Shown: positions 43,373-52,386 of the stretch, in pieces
How the letters are laid out: the number at the start of each line of letters is the position of its first letter
Numbering within the stretch: the stretch's first letter is position 1
Assembly: GCA_964458015.1 (NCBI GenBank)
Contig: CAYWGR010000001.1
Coordinates: 1-64,000, forward strand
Direction of reading: 5' to 3'
Source: CAYWGR01 sp964458015
Lineage (GTDB): Bacteria > Planctomycetota > Planctomycetia > Pirellulales > Thermoguttaceae
Length of the DNA stretch: 64,000 bases
Translations under genes and position numbers: made by a program
Notes under the pieces: generated by a model
Told to the model about the DNA's origin: nothing
Databases searched by the model: none
What the model saw: the letters and a program-made list of their open reading frames with translations, nothing else

Positions 43373-44406
43373 TGGAACTACACACCCCACCATATGTTTT
43401 GCGTGAAATCAAACTTGAAGTAACACACGCTTGCCCACTGGCGTGCGTTCACTGCTCAAGCGATGCAAGTCCTTCTTGCAAGCGTCAGATGTCTCTGAAA
43501 GATTGCAGGCAGATCATTTCCGACGCTGGCAAGTTGGGTGTGACCAAGCTCGCTTTCTCCGGCGGCGAACCGCTTGTATGGCCTGACATTGATGATGCCG
43601 TTAGTCAAGCCATACAGCTTGGTATGGAAGTCACCGTGTACACGTCAGGTAACGTGGACTCTTTGGCAACGACATTCCAATCACTTGTGAGCCGTGGCTG
43701 TCGTCGTTTCGTTTTCAGCCTTTTTGGGGCATCTGCAAAAACGCACGAGCGCACAACCCGCATTGGGGGTAGCTTCAAGCATACACTCAATGCAGTTGCG
43801 GCAGTACGCAACTCTGGTGGCGAGGCAGAGATTCATTTTGTCCCATTTGCAGAAAACTTCAATGAACTTGGAGAATTGGCCGAATTAGGCAAAAGAAACG
43901 GCGTTTCCCAAATCAGTGTTCTACGTTTTGTACCACAAGGCAGGGGGCAACTGTTTCGGCAACACGGCCTTAATAGGCTCCAGAATCTACAATTGAAAAA
44001 TAGCATTGAACGTCTTCGAGTTGGTGGATTTACAGTTCGCACGGGATCGCCATACAATTTTCTGCTCTTAAACGATCAACCACGGTGCTGTTCCGGCATT
44101 GATCGACTAATTATTGGTCCTGAACTTGACATATATCCCTGCGATGCTTTCAAGCAGGTCAAGGCCGAAGAAATAGTCGGAACTGCGAAGTATTCGCGGC
44201 TTGATTGCTTCCGTCTGCGGGAATGCTGGAACAACTCTCCTTTTCTCTCACTGGTGAGAGAGTATCTTACGACACCATTTGAAATACCATGCGAATCTTG
44301 TAACGTTCTGAGTCAATGCCTTTCTGGCTGCCTCGCGCAAAAGGTAATCCTGCATGGTGATTTCGAGAAACGGCCAGACCCTTCGTGTTTGCGGGGCAAA
44401 GGATGA
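43372..44406 (+). CDS. Radical SAM/SPASM-like enzyme
   Basis: 344 residues. The radical SAM cluster motif CPLACVHC lies at residues 21-28 and FSGGEPL near 63-69 binds SAM. The C-terminus has a SPASM or twitch-type Cys set for an auxiliary Fe-S cluster: CCSGIDRL, YPCDAF and CESCNVLSQCLSGC. Its ATG overlaps the ThyA-like stop (TAATG) and its stop overlaps the UDG start (ATGA). SPASM enzymes usually modify peptides, but some act on other substrates; here coupling to ThyA-like and UDG proteins suggests a nucleotide or base modification (inference). Confidence 0.85.
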   Translation: MELHTPPYVLREIKLEVTHACPLACVHCSSDASPSCKRQMSLKDCRQIISDAGKLGVTKLAFSGGEPLVWPDIDDAVSQAIQLGMEVTVYTSGNVDSLATTFQSLVSRGCRRFVFSLFGASAKTHERTTRIGGSFKHTLNAVAAVRNSGGEAEIHFVPFAENFNELGELAELGKRNGVSQISVLRFVPQGRGQLFRQHGLNRLQNLQLKNSIERLRVGGFTVRTGSPYNFLLLNDQPRCCSGIDRLIIGPELDIYPCDAFKQVKAEEIVGTAKYSRLDCFRLRECWNNSPFLSLVREYLTTPFEIPCESCNVLSQCLSGCLAQKVILHGDFEKRPDPSCLRGKG

Positions 44407-45560
44407 CCTACATGAGCACCAAGTTCAACTCCTTTACAAAGGAACGACGATTCTCAGACTTAATTGAAGCGGTACAACACTGTACCCTTTGTTCCCGACT
44501 GTGTGGGCGAACAAAGGTCCTTTCCCAACGCAATGGCAACGCTGACTCAACTGTACTCTTCATTGCGGAGGCTCCGGGTCGGCTAGGTGCAGAGAGGACA
44601 GGCATTCCATTATATGGCGATCAGAGCGGCGACAATTTTGAGCGACTGTTGGGCACGGTTGGCTGGAAACGCGATGACGTTTTCATAACAAATGCCATTC
44701 TATGCAATCCCCAGGAGGACTCCGGCAACAATGGCACGCCCACCACGGAAGAAATTGCCAACTGTTCATTTTACCTTGAGATGACGATTCGCTTGGTGAA
44801 TCCGGCCGTGGTTGTAACACTTGGTGCAACCGCATTAAAGGCAATTGGCCAGATATGTCCCCACAATCTCACATTAAGAGACGCAGTTGCCAAACCCACA
44901 TATTGGGCAGGTCGAAATCTGTTTCCACTTTACCATCCTGGTCCGAGGGCTTTGGTTCATAGGGGCTTTGCCAAGCAGACATCCGACTTTCTCCGATTGG
45001 TAAAACTAGTGAATCCGACAAAGGGTATTATCAAGAGCAAAGCAACGCATAAAAGTACCAAAGCGACCTTCTCAGCACAAAAGATAAAGGAATTCGAGCA
45101 TCTAGTGTGTCTATTGGTGCGAACTTTGGGGAAGATCACCTATTTCCGCCTGACGAAGCTCTTGTATCTGATTGACCTGACTGCAATTGATGTTCTTGGG
45201 AAGACAATTACAGGCGAGGTGTATCTTCGGCAGCCCGACGGCCCCTGGCCACCGGCTCTGCAGAAGAGGCTTCCGGCACTGGACGGCAGGGAAATCATTC
45301 TGTCGTCGCGGAGTGGCATGCAGATGGTTGAGCCAGGGCCATGCCCGCGATTTGAGCCAGCGCTCACCGATGAGGCTCTGGGAATAGTAGCGGGAGTCAT
45401 TGAGAAGTACGGCAACCTGAATAACAGTAGCATCAAGACTATTGCTTACAAGACCGGCCCCATGCGTTATGTTCTAGCACAAGAACGGCAGGGCAAGAAT
45501 ATGCGAAATTGCGTCATTATGTACAAAGATAAGGCACTTCCCGCCATTAACGAATCCTGA
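44403..45560 (+). CDS. Family 4/5-type uracil-DNA glycosylase fused to a Panacea-like domain
   Basis: 385 residues. Residues 1-205 resemble Fe-S uracil-DNA glycosylases: CTLCSRLC (Cys27, Cys30), LFIAEAPGRLGAERTG, TNAILCNPQED (Cys101), EEIANCSFYL (Cys121), and LYHPGPRALVH (motif with His178). All four cluster Cys are present. Residues about 225-385 resemble the Panacea (SocA/DUF4065) domain: KITYFRLTKLLYLIDLTAID, GEVYLRQPDGPWPPALQK and LNNSSIKTIAYKTGPMR. Panacea domains act as antitoxins in some toxin-antitoxin pairs. The ATG at 44403 overlaps the radical SAM stop. The fusion joins base excision with a control domain; I know of no described system of this form. Confidence 0.8.
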   Translation: MTYMSTKFNSFTKERRFSDLIEAVQHCTLCSRLCGRTKVLSQRNGNADSTVLFIAEAPGRLGAERTGIPLYGDQSGDNFERLLGTVGWKRDDVFITNAILCNPQEDSGNNGTPTTEEIANCSFYLEMTIRLVNPAVVVTLGATALKAIGQICPHNLTLRDAVAKPTYWAGRNLFPLYHPGPRALVHRGFAKQTSDFLRLVKLVNPTKGIIKSKATHKSTKATFSAQKIKEFEHLVCLLVRTLGKITYFRLTKLLYLIDLTAIDVLGKTITGEVYLRQPDGPWPPALQKRLPALDGREIILSSRSGMQMVEPGPCPRFEPALTDEALGIVAGVIEKYGNLNNSSIKTIAYKTGPMRYVLAQERQGKNMRNCVIMYKDKALPAINES

Positions 45561-45771
45561 AGTGGACACGCATTGGGTTAGGCATCATCGAACGGTCTAT
45601 TCCTTTGTCAAAACCATTAACAGACCCAAGGCTCGATCAGAGTCCAGTTCAGAAGATGGGCTATGGCAAACGTACCGCAATGATCGTCGGGTTTGCCCGC
45701 CCACTTGCGGTACATACCTGTGCAGTGCAGAATATCCGACATTGCCATCGCATTTATTCAGACACCTACCT

Positions 45772-46650
45772 ATGAAAACCACTCTCCCAAAACGCTCCGA
45801 GCATGTCGCCGAACAGCTTGCTGCCATCACGAACGTGGTTCGTGAGTTGGTCGGCGATGATCTGGTTATGGTGGTCCTTTTCGGGTCGTTTGCTCGCGGC
45901 GATTGGGTGCATGATCGTTACGTCGAAAATGAGGTGATTTACGAGTACAAGAGCGATTTCGACTTGCTGGTTGTGACCGAAGATCGTGCTCACGCCACAG
46001 TGGATGGGGAGTTTCGATTGTGCGAGGCAATCGACCGGCGGTTACGGAAACTGGGACTCGACCGGCCGAGTTCGTCGGTGATCGTCGAAGACATCGAACA
46101 CTTGAACAAAGACCTCCGGCGCGGCAGCTACTTTTTTGTGGACATCAAGAACGAAGGGGTCTTGCTGTACGACAATGGTAAGCACACGCTGGCTGAGGCG
46201 GGACCGATTGATCCGGCAGAAAGCCAGCAGTACGCCAAGGAGGATTACGATCACTGGTTCACCAGCGCCGGCAATTTTCTTCTCGATTTCCAGAACGCCT
46301 TGAATCGAGATGATACCAATAATGCCGCTTTTCATCTTCATCAAGCCACCGAGCGGTTCTTGAGCGCCGTTGTTCTGACGTTTGCTCGCTACAGGCCAAA
46401 GACGCACGACATCGAGAAGCTGGATCGGCAGGCCAGCAATCTACATGCTGACTTTTTCACCGTGTTCCCCCGTGGCAACGAACAGCAGAAGCGGTGTTTC
46501 GATCTTTTGAAGAAGGCTTACATCGACGCTCGCTACAACCATGATTTTGCAGTCACCAAGGAGGAACTCGAATATCTGGCCGGCCGCGTGCGGAAATTGC
46601 AGGAGTTGACCAAGCGGATTTGCGAAGAGAAGATAGCGGGCATGGTGTGA
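45772..46650 (+). CDS. Nucleotidyltransferase-HEPN fusion protein
   Basis: 292 residues. The N-terminal minimal nucleotidyltransferase shows VMVVLFGSFARGDW and YKSDFDLLVVTED, the GSF/G-W and DxD active site. The C-terminal HEPN-like helical part has YDHWFTSAGNFLLDFQNA, AAFHLHQATERFLSAVV and KKAYIDARYNHDFAVT. In two-gene systems, MNT and HEPN act as antitoxin and toxin; here both are in one chain. I start it at the ATG at 45772; the frame is open to a GTG at 45562 but the extra 70 residues look non-conserved. It is about 210 nt after the UDG gene. Confidence 0.82.
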   Translation: MKTTLPKRSEHVAEQLAAITNVVRELVGDDLVMVVLFGSFARGDWVHDRYVENEVIYEYKSDFDLLVVTEDRAHATVDGEFRLCEAIDRRLRKLGLDRPSSSVIVEDIEHLNKDLRRGSYFFVDIKNEGVLLYDNGKHTLAEAGPIDPAESQQYAKEDYDHWFTSAGNFLLDFQNALNRDDTNNAAFHLHQATERFLSAVVLTFARYRPKTHDIEKLDRQASNLHADFFTVFPRGNEQQKRCFDLLKKAYIDARYNHDFAVTKEELEYLAGRVRKLQELTKRICEEKIAGMV

Positions 46651-46878
46651 GCTGCCGCGTCAGTCGATTGATTTTGCGGCCAACCAGAGACGGTAGGGCA
46701 GGCCCGGTTCGGCCGCCGAAAAAATCCGTTTTGCTCACGGAATTGACCCCACCCTCCCTGTCGGATGGTGTTTTGCGTCGATTCTAAGGGGCTTGGCTTC
46801 GTTTCTGTTGTACGAATAACGGCAATGAATGTCGATATGTCGGCGCAAGCGACGCAACAGAAGGGCAAAGAGGGGCGT
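46651..46878. other. Intergenic gap between convergent genes
   Basis: 228 nt between the nucleotidyltransferase-HEPN gene and the resolvase, which converge. I see no clear terminator or gene. Confidence 0.4.
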
Positions 46879-47484
46879 TTACGCCGATGCGAAACGGCTA
46901 AGAACGCGGTAGATTGTCGGGCGAGATAGCCCGACGACGCGGGAAATTTCCGAGATTCTCTTGCCTTGGGAATGGAGTAGCTTGATTGTCCGTTCCTTCT
47001 CTTCCGTGAGGGTCACGCGCCGACCGGGTTTGCCACCGCCCCAAGTCTTGCCGGCGGCACGCGCGGCGGCTTGACCGGCAAGGATGCGTTCCGCCCTGAC
47101 TTCCGTCTCGAATTGGGCGACACTGGCAAGCACGTTTGCCATGAGTCTGCCGGCCGGGGTCGAAAGGTCAAGCCCGTCTTTCAACGATACAAGGTTGACT
47201 TTCCGCTCTTGGAGGTCGGAAAACAGACTGGTCAAGCCTTTGGCCGTTCGGCCAAGCCGGTCAATGCGCCAACAGACAACGGCCGACACCTTGCCGGTTG
47301 CAATGTCCGATTCCAAGGTTTTCCAACCCGGCCGGTCCATCGTCTTGCCCGTGAAACGGTCACGATACCATCGGATGGGCTGGTCTTGCGCGGCGGCCCA
47401 TCGTTCCAGGTCGGGCAATTGACTGCGAACTTCTTGGCCGTTGCGTTTACTGACCCGGCAATAAATGGCGACGTGTTGCATCAT
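46879..47484 (-). CDS. Small serine resolvase/invertase
   Basis: 201 residues. The catalytic domain shows HVAIYCRVSKRNGQ (nucleophilic Ser), VVCWRIDRLGRTAKGL and STPAGRLMANVLASVAQFE. The C-terminal helix-turn-helix is GKRISEISRVVGLSRPTIYR. It matches transposon resolvases and DNA invertases. It is the last gene of a five-gene minus-strand block (49179 to 46879) that looks like a separate module within the island. Confidence 0.9.
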   Translation of the reverse strand: MMQHVAIYCRVSKRNGQEVRSQLPDLERWAAAQDQPIRWYRDRFTGKTMDRPGWKTLESDIATGKVSAVVCWRIDRLGRTAKGLTSLFSDLQERKVNLVSLKDGLDLSTPAGRLMANVLASVAQFETEVRAERILAGQAAARAAGKTWGGGKPGRRVTLTEEKERTIKLLHSQGKRISEISRVVGLSRPTIYRVLSRFASA

Positions 47485-47528
47485 TGGTTCTATAGCCTGT
47501 TGTTGACAACGAAATTGCGCGTAAGTCG

Positions 47529-47705
47529 TTATGCGGCGGGGCGGATTCGCGCGAGTAATGGGACTTTACAGTTTTCGGGCGGCTTGGCTTGCCATTGGTT
47601 CACGTCGGGGACTTGCACCGTGTAGGAATAGACAAGCACCTTTTGGGGATAGAGGGATGCGGCGAATTCCAACCAGTCGGCGCGAACGAAAGCAATTTCT
47701 TTCAT
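47529..47705 (-). CDS. 58-residue protein in the resolvase module
   Basis: Begins MKEIAFVRADWLEFAASLYP and continues KVLVYSYTVQVPDVNQWQA. Its ATG overlaps the stop of the gene upstream (ATGA). The coupling and the non-random composition support a real gene. Function unknown. Confidence 0.6.
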   Translation of the reverse strand: MKEIAFVRADWLEFAASLYPQKVLVYSYTVQVPDVNQWQAKPPENCKVPLLARIRPAA

Positions 47706-48022
47706 GGCACCACCTTGACGCCCAATTCCGCCAACATGTCGGCCAGTATGTTGCTTTCCTCTTGGAAAACGGAATTGAAGTAGTCTTCCCCGCTGTCCGA
47801 TTCGATTCCCCAGAGGCCGGGGCTTTCGACCTTGACTAGAATTCGATCCCTGCCGTAGGGAATGGGCAATTCGACGGCCGCGCGAATCCCGACGAATTCA
47901 AACGCCCCTTGCCGGTATTGCTCCCGCCGATCGCCAAACCCCTCTTGCTCCAGATAGGACGTATCCGGGCAATCATCGGGCACCATTCGGCGGCTAAAAT
48001 CGCTCTTGAACACGGTAATCAT
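47702..48022 (-). CDS. Hypothetical acidic protein in the resolvase module
   Basis: 106 residues (MITVFKSDFSRRMVPDDCPD, IPYGRDRILVKVESPGLWGI, EDYFNSVFQEESNILADMLA). Acidic, soluble, no recognised domain. The ATG at 48022 is preferred to a longer frame starting at 48097, which would overlap the upstream gene. It is coupled to the 58-residue gene. Confidence 0.7.
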   Translation of the reverse strand: MITVFKSDFSRRMVPDDCPDTSYLEQEGFGDRREQYRQGAFEFVGIRAAVELPIPYGRDRILVKVESPGLWGIESDSGEDYFNSVFQEESNILADMLAELGVKVVP

Positions 48023-48036
48023 GGTTATTGTTCCCG

Positions 48037-48912
48037 TTAGTTCACGCCCACGATGGTGGCGATACGCTCGATTTCTGGCCATTCGACAAAGTGGCAACCG
48101 GCCGTGACGTTGCCTTGTGCGTCAACGGCGTCCAGGGCGAAGTGGCCCAAGTGGATGGTATGGCCGTTGCGTTCGTAGGCTTGCCCGTTGTCGTGCAAAC
48201 GTTTGATTGTCCGAAACGCCTTGACGGCGTGGGCAAGGGGAACCCTTGCGCCCATGCTGGTTTGCAATTCTTCGCTCTTGATTCGCAATCGAATGGGGCC
48301 GACCTGTTGGCCGATAAAATCCGTTTCCCCGTCAACCCACTTTTGTACGCGCTCCAGGGCTTCCCGTCGGCGTTGGGCTTCCGTGTGTTGTTTCCGCTCG
48401 CGCTCGCGCCTTTCAACTGCCTTGCATTCCGCTTCCATCGCCGATAGGTCGGCCGGTAGGGATAGCCGACAACGCAAGCCGAAGAATTGGGCGAAACGGT
48501 TTGCTTCGTCAACCAGGTCGCGCAGACTGCCGAGAATCCGGGGTTTATTACTCCGTGCCCTGGAATACTTGCGGGCCAAGCTGAAGTAACGTTCCCGGTA
48601 TTCGTCCAACTGCCCTTTCCGGTTGGTGTCGCCAACGTGCCGAACGTGGAACACGGTCAAGTGTCGGCACGCGCGCAGCACAATACACTTGTGGCCGGCC
48701 GTCGTTGCGCTGTAATCGCGCGTTGTAAACAAGACTGCGCGGCCGTGCCGTGTTTCGACGTGTCGGGCAATGGGGAAATGCGGGCCATAGCTGTAGATCG
48801 TATCCCCATCGAAATAGAGATTCCCGCCGTTGCGGGCGGAGTCTTGCGACTGATGCGCCCACAGATGGGCGACCATATCGGCCGGGTAAACGTGTCTGAT
48901 GCGTTTCGCCAT
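48037..48912 (-). CDS. Hypothetical protein of the resolvase module
   Basis: 291 residues. The first 90 residues (HVYPADMVAHLWAHQSQDSA, GGNLYFDGDTIYSYGPHFPI) resemble an uncharacterised family common on phages and plasmids; the middle has a charged helix (MEAECKAVERRERERKQHTE). A role in replication or regulation of the module is possible. No catalytic motif is visible. Confidence 0.75.
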   Translation of the reverse strand: MAKRIRHVYPADMVAHLWAHQSQDSARNGGNLYFDGDTIYSYGPHFPIARHVETRHGRAVLFTTRDYSATTAGHKCIVLRACRHLTVFHVRHVGDTNRKGQLDEYRERYFSLARKYSRARSNKPRILGSLRDLVDEANRFAQFFGLRCRLSLPADLSAMEAECKAVERRERERKQHTEAQRRREALERVQKWVDGETDFIGQQVGPIRLRIKSEELQTSMGARVPLAHAVKAFRTIKRLHDNGQAYERNGHTIHLGHFALDAVDAQGNVTAGCHFVEWPEIERIATIVGVN

Positions 48913-48918
48913 GATGGT

Positions 48919-49179
48919 TTACCCTTTGCTGAAAAGGCGTCGTTCTTCATCCGTGGCGATACGCAACCGGCCGGCGGCAATCATTATTTCCTGAAAGGCC
49001 GCGCTGTAATTGCTGCAATGCAACAGCCGATCGGTAAACAGTCTTGCCGTTAGCCGATTCTTGGCAATCAATCCCCAGAAACATTGATAATGGCGTTTGT
49101 CGATGTGGTGTCTTTTGCAAATGCGGTCCAATTGTTCCCTTGTGAGATTGCGTTTCCGTTTCGACCTGATAGAATACAT
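48919..49179 (-). CDS. Small basic protein heading the resolvase module
   Basis: 86 residues, basic at the N-terminus (MYSIRSKRKRNLTREQLDRI), then CKRHHIDKRHYQCFWGLIAK and FQEIMIAAGRLRIATDEER. It ends 6 nt before the next gene. The frame is open far upstream to 50025 but that part lacks coding character, so I start at 49179. Possibly a small DNA-binding protein. Confidence 0.6.
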   Translation of the reverse strand: MYSIRSKRKRNLTREQLDRICKRHHIDKRHYQCFWGLIAKNRLTARLFTDRLLHCSNYSAAFQEIMIAAGRLRIATDEERRLFSKG

Positions 49180-50086
49180 TTCCCTGTCCTTTAGATGAGA
49201 GTTGCGAATAGGTGAATACCTGCATTCAAGACTAACTTGGACATGCACTGAAGCAAGCATAAAATGCCTATAAATACGATGTTTTATGGCAGTCCCAAGA
49301 CGTGTTAGGAGGCCACATACCGATGTGGCGTGCGGTCGGCTATGTATACAGAACGCGACTAGTCCGTAACCGAAATGAAGAAACGTCCACAGAGGATTTT
49401 GACGGAAAATTATTAGCCTGACTGCTGCGGACACTGCGTTGGCGAATGGCGAGAGGACATTGTGCAAACGAATCGCCTTTGGGCGATGGGCCGCAACAGA
49501 GCGGATGTGTCGGGGATCGTTGGACAGGGGAGATGTCCCTGGTCTCGGCAATGCGATGGATGATCTCGTTGGTGTTGTGGCATCGCATTCTGACCGGCGT
49601 CCTGAGCATTGGACAACGAACGGCGTTCTTGCGCTGTTGGTGATGCCGGCAAAGCTTCTCTTTGCCCTTCGGGCCAATTGCAGCCCCAGGCACGCACTGG
49701 GACACGGCGGACACAACGAGATGGGATTGATTCGTGCCGATGTGTGGTCTCGAACGTGTATGTTGTCCTTTATGGCGAGTCTGCATGTTCCCGCGAGCTT
49801 GCAGGCTGCGGTCCAGTGAGGTGAGTATATAGGGCCATTCGGTAAAAAGGTGGCCATTTCGTGGCGAAACCGACGGAACGTTTCAGTCACTGTTGGATGC
49901 GGTACGACGCTGAACGGTTCACCAAGGGGCAGCGGCGTGACTCGGGGTTGTTCTGGTCGGATTGCCAGATGGGCAGAGGCAGGAAATCCAGCAAGGCACA
50001 ACCGAGAGGCAACGGTTGCCAACATGCTGTAAGCGCCGACGGCCGATAACGACCCTCTGTGCTATATTTCCGTATCTGGAGAAAAC
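49180..50086. other. Gene-poor stretch inside the element
   Basis: About 0.9 kb between the divergent resolvase module and the HTH gene. Open frames on both strands overlap and none shows a convincing protein. The best candidate is a 62-residue GTG-start frame at 49861-50049 (MAKPTERFSHCWMRYDAERF), for which support is weak. The region probably holds the divergent promoters. Confidence 0.4.
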
Positions 50087-50500
50087 ATGCCGAACATCCT
50101 CAACGCACTGAAACGCGAAATCCTTCGTCTGGCCAAGAAAGAGGCGAATGTTCAGGTTGTTGCGGCTCGTAAGATGGCGGAAAAGTACCGCCGGGAGGTC
50201 GCCGAGCTAAAAAGGCTTCTGCGCCAGAAGGACCGGGAACTCGCACATTTCAAGAAACAGCGAAAACCGACGAACGACGACGCTTTGACCGGCGTTCGGT
50301 TTTCGGCAAAATCCGTAAAATCGCAACGGAGACGGCTTGGGCTGTCCGCTGGAGACTATGGAGAACTGGTCGGCGCGTCGGCATTGACCGTTTTGCATTG
50401 GGAGAGCGGATTGGCCCGCCCCCGAAAAAGCAAACTCGCTGCGTTGGTCGCTGTTCGCGGCATTTCCAAGCGTGAAGCACTGCGACGGCTGGCAAAATGA
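50087..50500 (+). CDS. HTH regulator (XRE/MqsA-like)
   Basis: 137 residues. The N-terminal half is a coiled coil (RKMAEKYRREVAELKRLLRQ). The C-terminal half is a Cro-type helix-turn-helix: SQRRRLGLSAGDYGELVGAS followed by ALTVLHWESGLARPRK. GGAG upstream of the ATG. A regulator of the element's maintenance genes is the likely role. Confidence 0.8.
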   Translation: MPNILNALKREILRLAKKEANVQVVAARKMAEKYRREVAELKRLLRQKDRELAHFKKQRKPTNDDALTGVRFSAKSVKSQRRRLGLSAGDYGELVGASALTVLHWESGLARPRKSKLAALVAVRGISKREALRRLAK

Positions 50501-51092
50501 CCGGTTGCCGCGTCAAGCCATGCCCTTAAACCGTGTCTTAGACCCGATGTAACCGCGCGCGCGTCGGTTTGCGGGCTATGCCTCGCCAGAACTCCTGGGA
50601 TACCCCAGGATAACGTGGAATGATGGGGCTGTTGTCGCAAGAGGGGGGCTGTAAATATGCCAAGGAAGGCCCCTAGCTTCGCGTCTGGCGCGGGGTCGTT
50701 TTTGGACGCATTTTCTCGGTCAGCCGGCAAGTAAATCAGTAAGTAAGTAACGCCAACATGCCCCCTTCTCCGCCGAGCTTGCGATGGAATGAGGGAAGGC
50801 TTTTCCAGGGTTCCAAAGTAAGTAAGTAACGTCAGTGATGCCTAATCTCAAGTGTCGGCTCTAACCGCGCCGACTGGGCGCAATCGGCCCACCAACCGTT
50901 CTATTCGCTACATTCGATTCTGAAGACGACGCGGCACGAAGTTTTTCACGCCGCTGCGTTTGATTCGCGCCGTGGCCCAGTAACGGTTTGGGTGAGAATC
51001 GCTACAAATGGCAAGCATCCCCACAAAATTCCCAACAAATTCTGGCAATGACGCGGCGTATTGCGAACCAGTATTAAGGGAAACAGGAAGCA
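50501..51092. other. Intergenic region with short direct repeats
   Basis: About 0.6 kb. Two identical 15-bp words AGTAAGTAAGTAACG at 50738-50752 and 50817-50831, 79 bp apart, are the main feature. No gene was found. Confidence 0.5.
50738..50831. repeat. Pair of AGTAAGTAAGTAACG repeats
   Basis: Direct repeats with small flanking similarity, upstream of the sigma-like and primase/helicase genes. They could be iteron-like or operator sites. Confidence 0.45.
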
Positions 51093-52046
51093 ATGGAGAT
51101 GAAAATGGCGAAGAAGCGAGGAAGAAAAGTCGGCCCATCCGGTCCGGTGGCGGGTTTGTCCCAGGCGATCCATGAAGCGGCCACCGCGCCGCCAGCCAAT
51201 CTGGCGGAACTTCTTGACCAACACCGCAAGCACGAAGGCAAGGACAAGGCCGTGGAAGGAATCCTCTATGGAACCTTCATGTATCTTGTCTTTCGGAAAT
51301 ATCAGGCAGCGGTCGAAATAGGCCGTCGCAATACCGACGAATTGTTGTGTGCATTGTCGGATGACTTAGCGACGTGTATTGAACGGTTGGCCAACAATGA
51401 CATTCCGCCCGAGAAAGTTGAATCTTATATCAAGAATGAATTGCATCACAGTCATAAACACTTGCAAGCGGATAATACTCTGAGCATCAGGCCGCCGGCG
51501 AGTACAGTTTCCGACCGCAAGAAAGACGGCTTGGAACCACTGCCGGAGCCTGTCCGCGTTCGGAAGGCTCCACCGACGCGATGGGAACCGGATCAGGAAA
51601 CCAGCGACAGCCCGTTGGAAGACCCGAAGTATTCCTATCTGGTGGAAGCGGCAGACCATAGGATGGCAGCGCCATCCCGCTTTAATCAACCGCCGGTCGG
51701 CAATGAGGTTGATGATGAGGATAGTTGTCATTTTATCGTGGATACACTTGTGAAAGCAGCTCGGACGCCGCTGGAAAAGACCATTGCTGGTATGATGCTT
51801 GCCGGTCTTTCGGGCAATGCAATCGCTCGGTCGCTCAAAGTGCCTCGTAAGCAGATTGCCAACATCATTGGCCTGTTGCGCAGTCGTGTGCGGCGACGGC
51901 TCGATAGGAAAGAGCCGTCACTGCTCGCCACAGTGATTCCAAGATCGGTTCAGTCCCCGCCGAAAAGCGTGGCCGATCTTCCATCGCCACGTCCGCCGTG
52001 TGCCCCCGTTGCTTTTGAAAAGGCAACGCAGGCGACGGCCGTCTGA
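51093..52046 (+). CDS. Protein with C-terminal sigma-70 region 4-like HTH
   Basis: 317 residues. The N-terminus is basic (KKRGRKVGPSGPVAGLSQAI). Residues about 230-275 read TPLEKTIAGMMLAGLSGNAI followed by ARSLKVPRKQIANIIGLLRS, resembling sigma region 4 or a related HTH. The middle is low-complexity. No region 2, so it is not a complete sigma factor. Start uncertain among ATGs at 51093, 51099 and 51105. Its position before the primase/helicase suggests a replication or transcription regulator. Confidence 0.65.
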   Translation: MEMKMAKKRGRKVGPSGPVAGLSQAIHEAATAPPANLAELLDQHRKHEGKDKAVEGILYGTFMYLVFRKYQAAVEIGRRNTDELLCALSDDLATCIERLANNDIPPEKVESYIKNELHHSHKHLQADNTLSIRPPASTVSDRKKDGLEPLPEPVRVRKAPPTRWEPDQETSDSPLEDPKYSYLVEAADHRMAAPSRFNQPPVGNEVDDEDSCHFIVDTLVKAARTPLEKTIAGMMLAGLSGNAIARSLKVPRKQIANIIGLLRSRVRRRLDRKEPSLLATVIPRSVQSPPKSVADLPSPRPPCAPVAFEKATQATAV

Positions 52047-52386
52047 CGCTGGCGCAGCGGCATTCTTCTCTGCAATTCAACTGCAATACCACGCCGAGCG
52101 CAAGCACGCCCACGTTCTTCTGAGATTTTGTTTCCTGAGCAAAGGCGCGCCGGGGATGTTCTTTACCCAAACCTGACTGCACCACCCCCGGCACCCGCCC
52201 CATTATATGGGGCGGGGTGCGTGGGTGGGTGGTAAGGCGGTCGCCCACGGGACCGAATTCAAGCCCGTGGGTGGGTGGAATCGTGTCTTTCAGGACTCAA
52301 AATGCGTCGGCGAAACCGCTGGGTGGCCGATGTCCGCACCCGGCAGCCCATCCACAAGGACATCACAACAACACAAGGACAAGAAC
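52047..52386. other. Intergenic region with a hairpin before the primase/helicase
   Basis: 340 nt. Holds GTGGGTGGGTGG repeats and a hairpin of CCCACGGG (52244-52251) with CCCGTGGG (52264-52271). No gene seen. It could be part of a replication origin or a leader. Confidence 0.4.

Noticed and set aside
49439..49819. 126-residue plus-strand frame
   Set aside because: It overlaps long frames on the other strand, has no ribosome site and shows no motif or coding pattern.
49176..50025. Long N-terminal extension of the small gene at 48919
   Set aside because: The extension lacks a ribosome site and recognisable protein character, while a sensible start lies at 49179.
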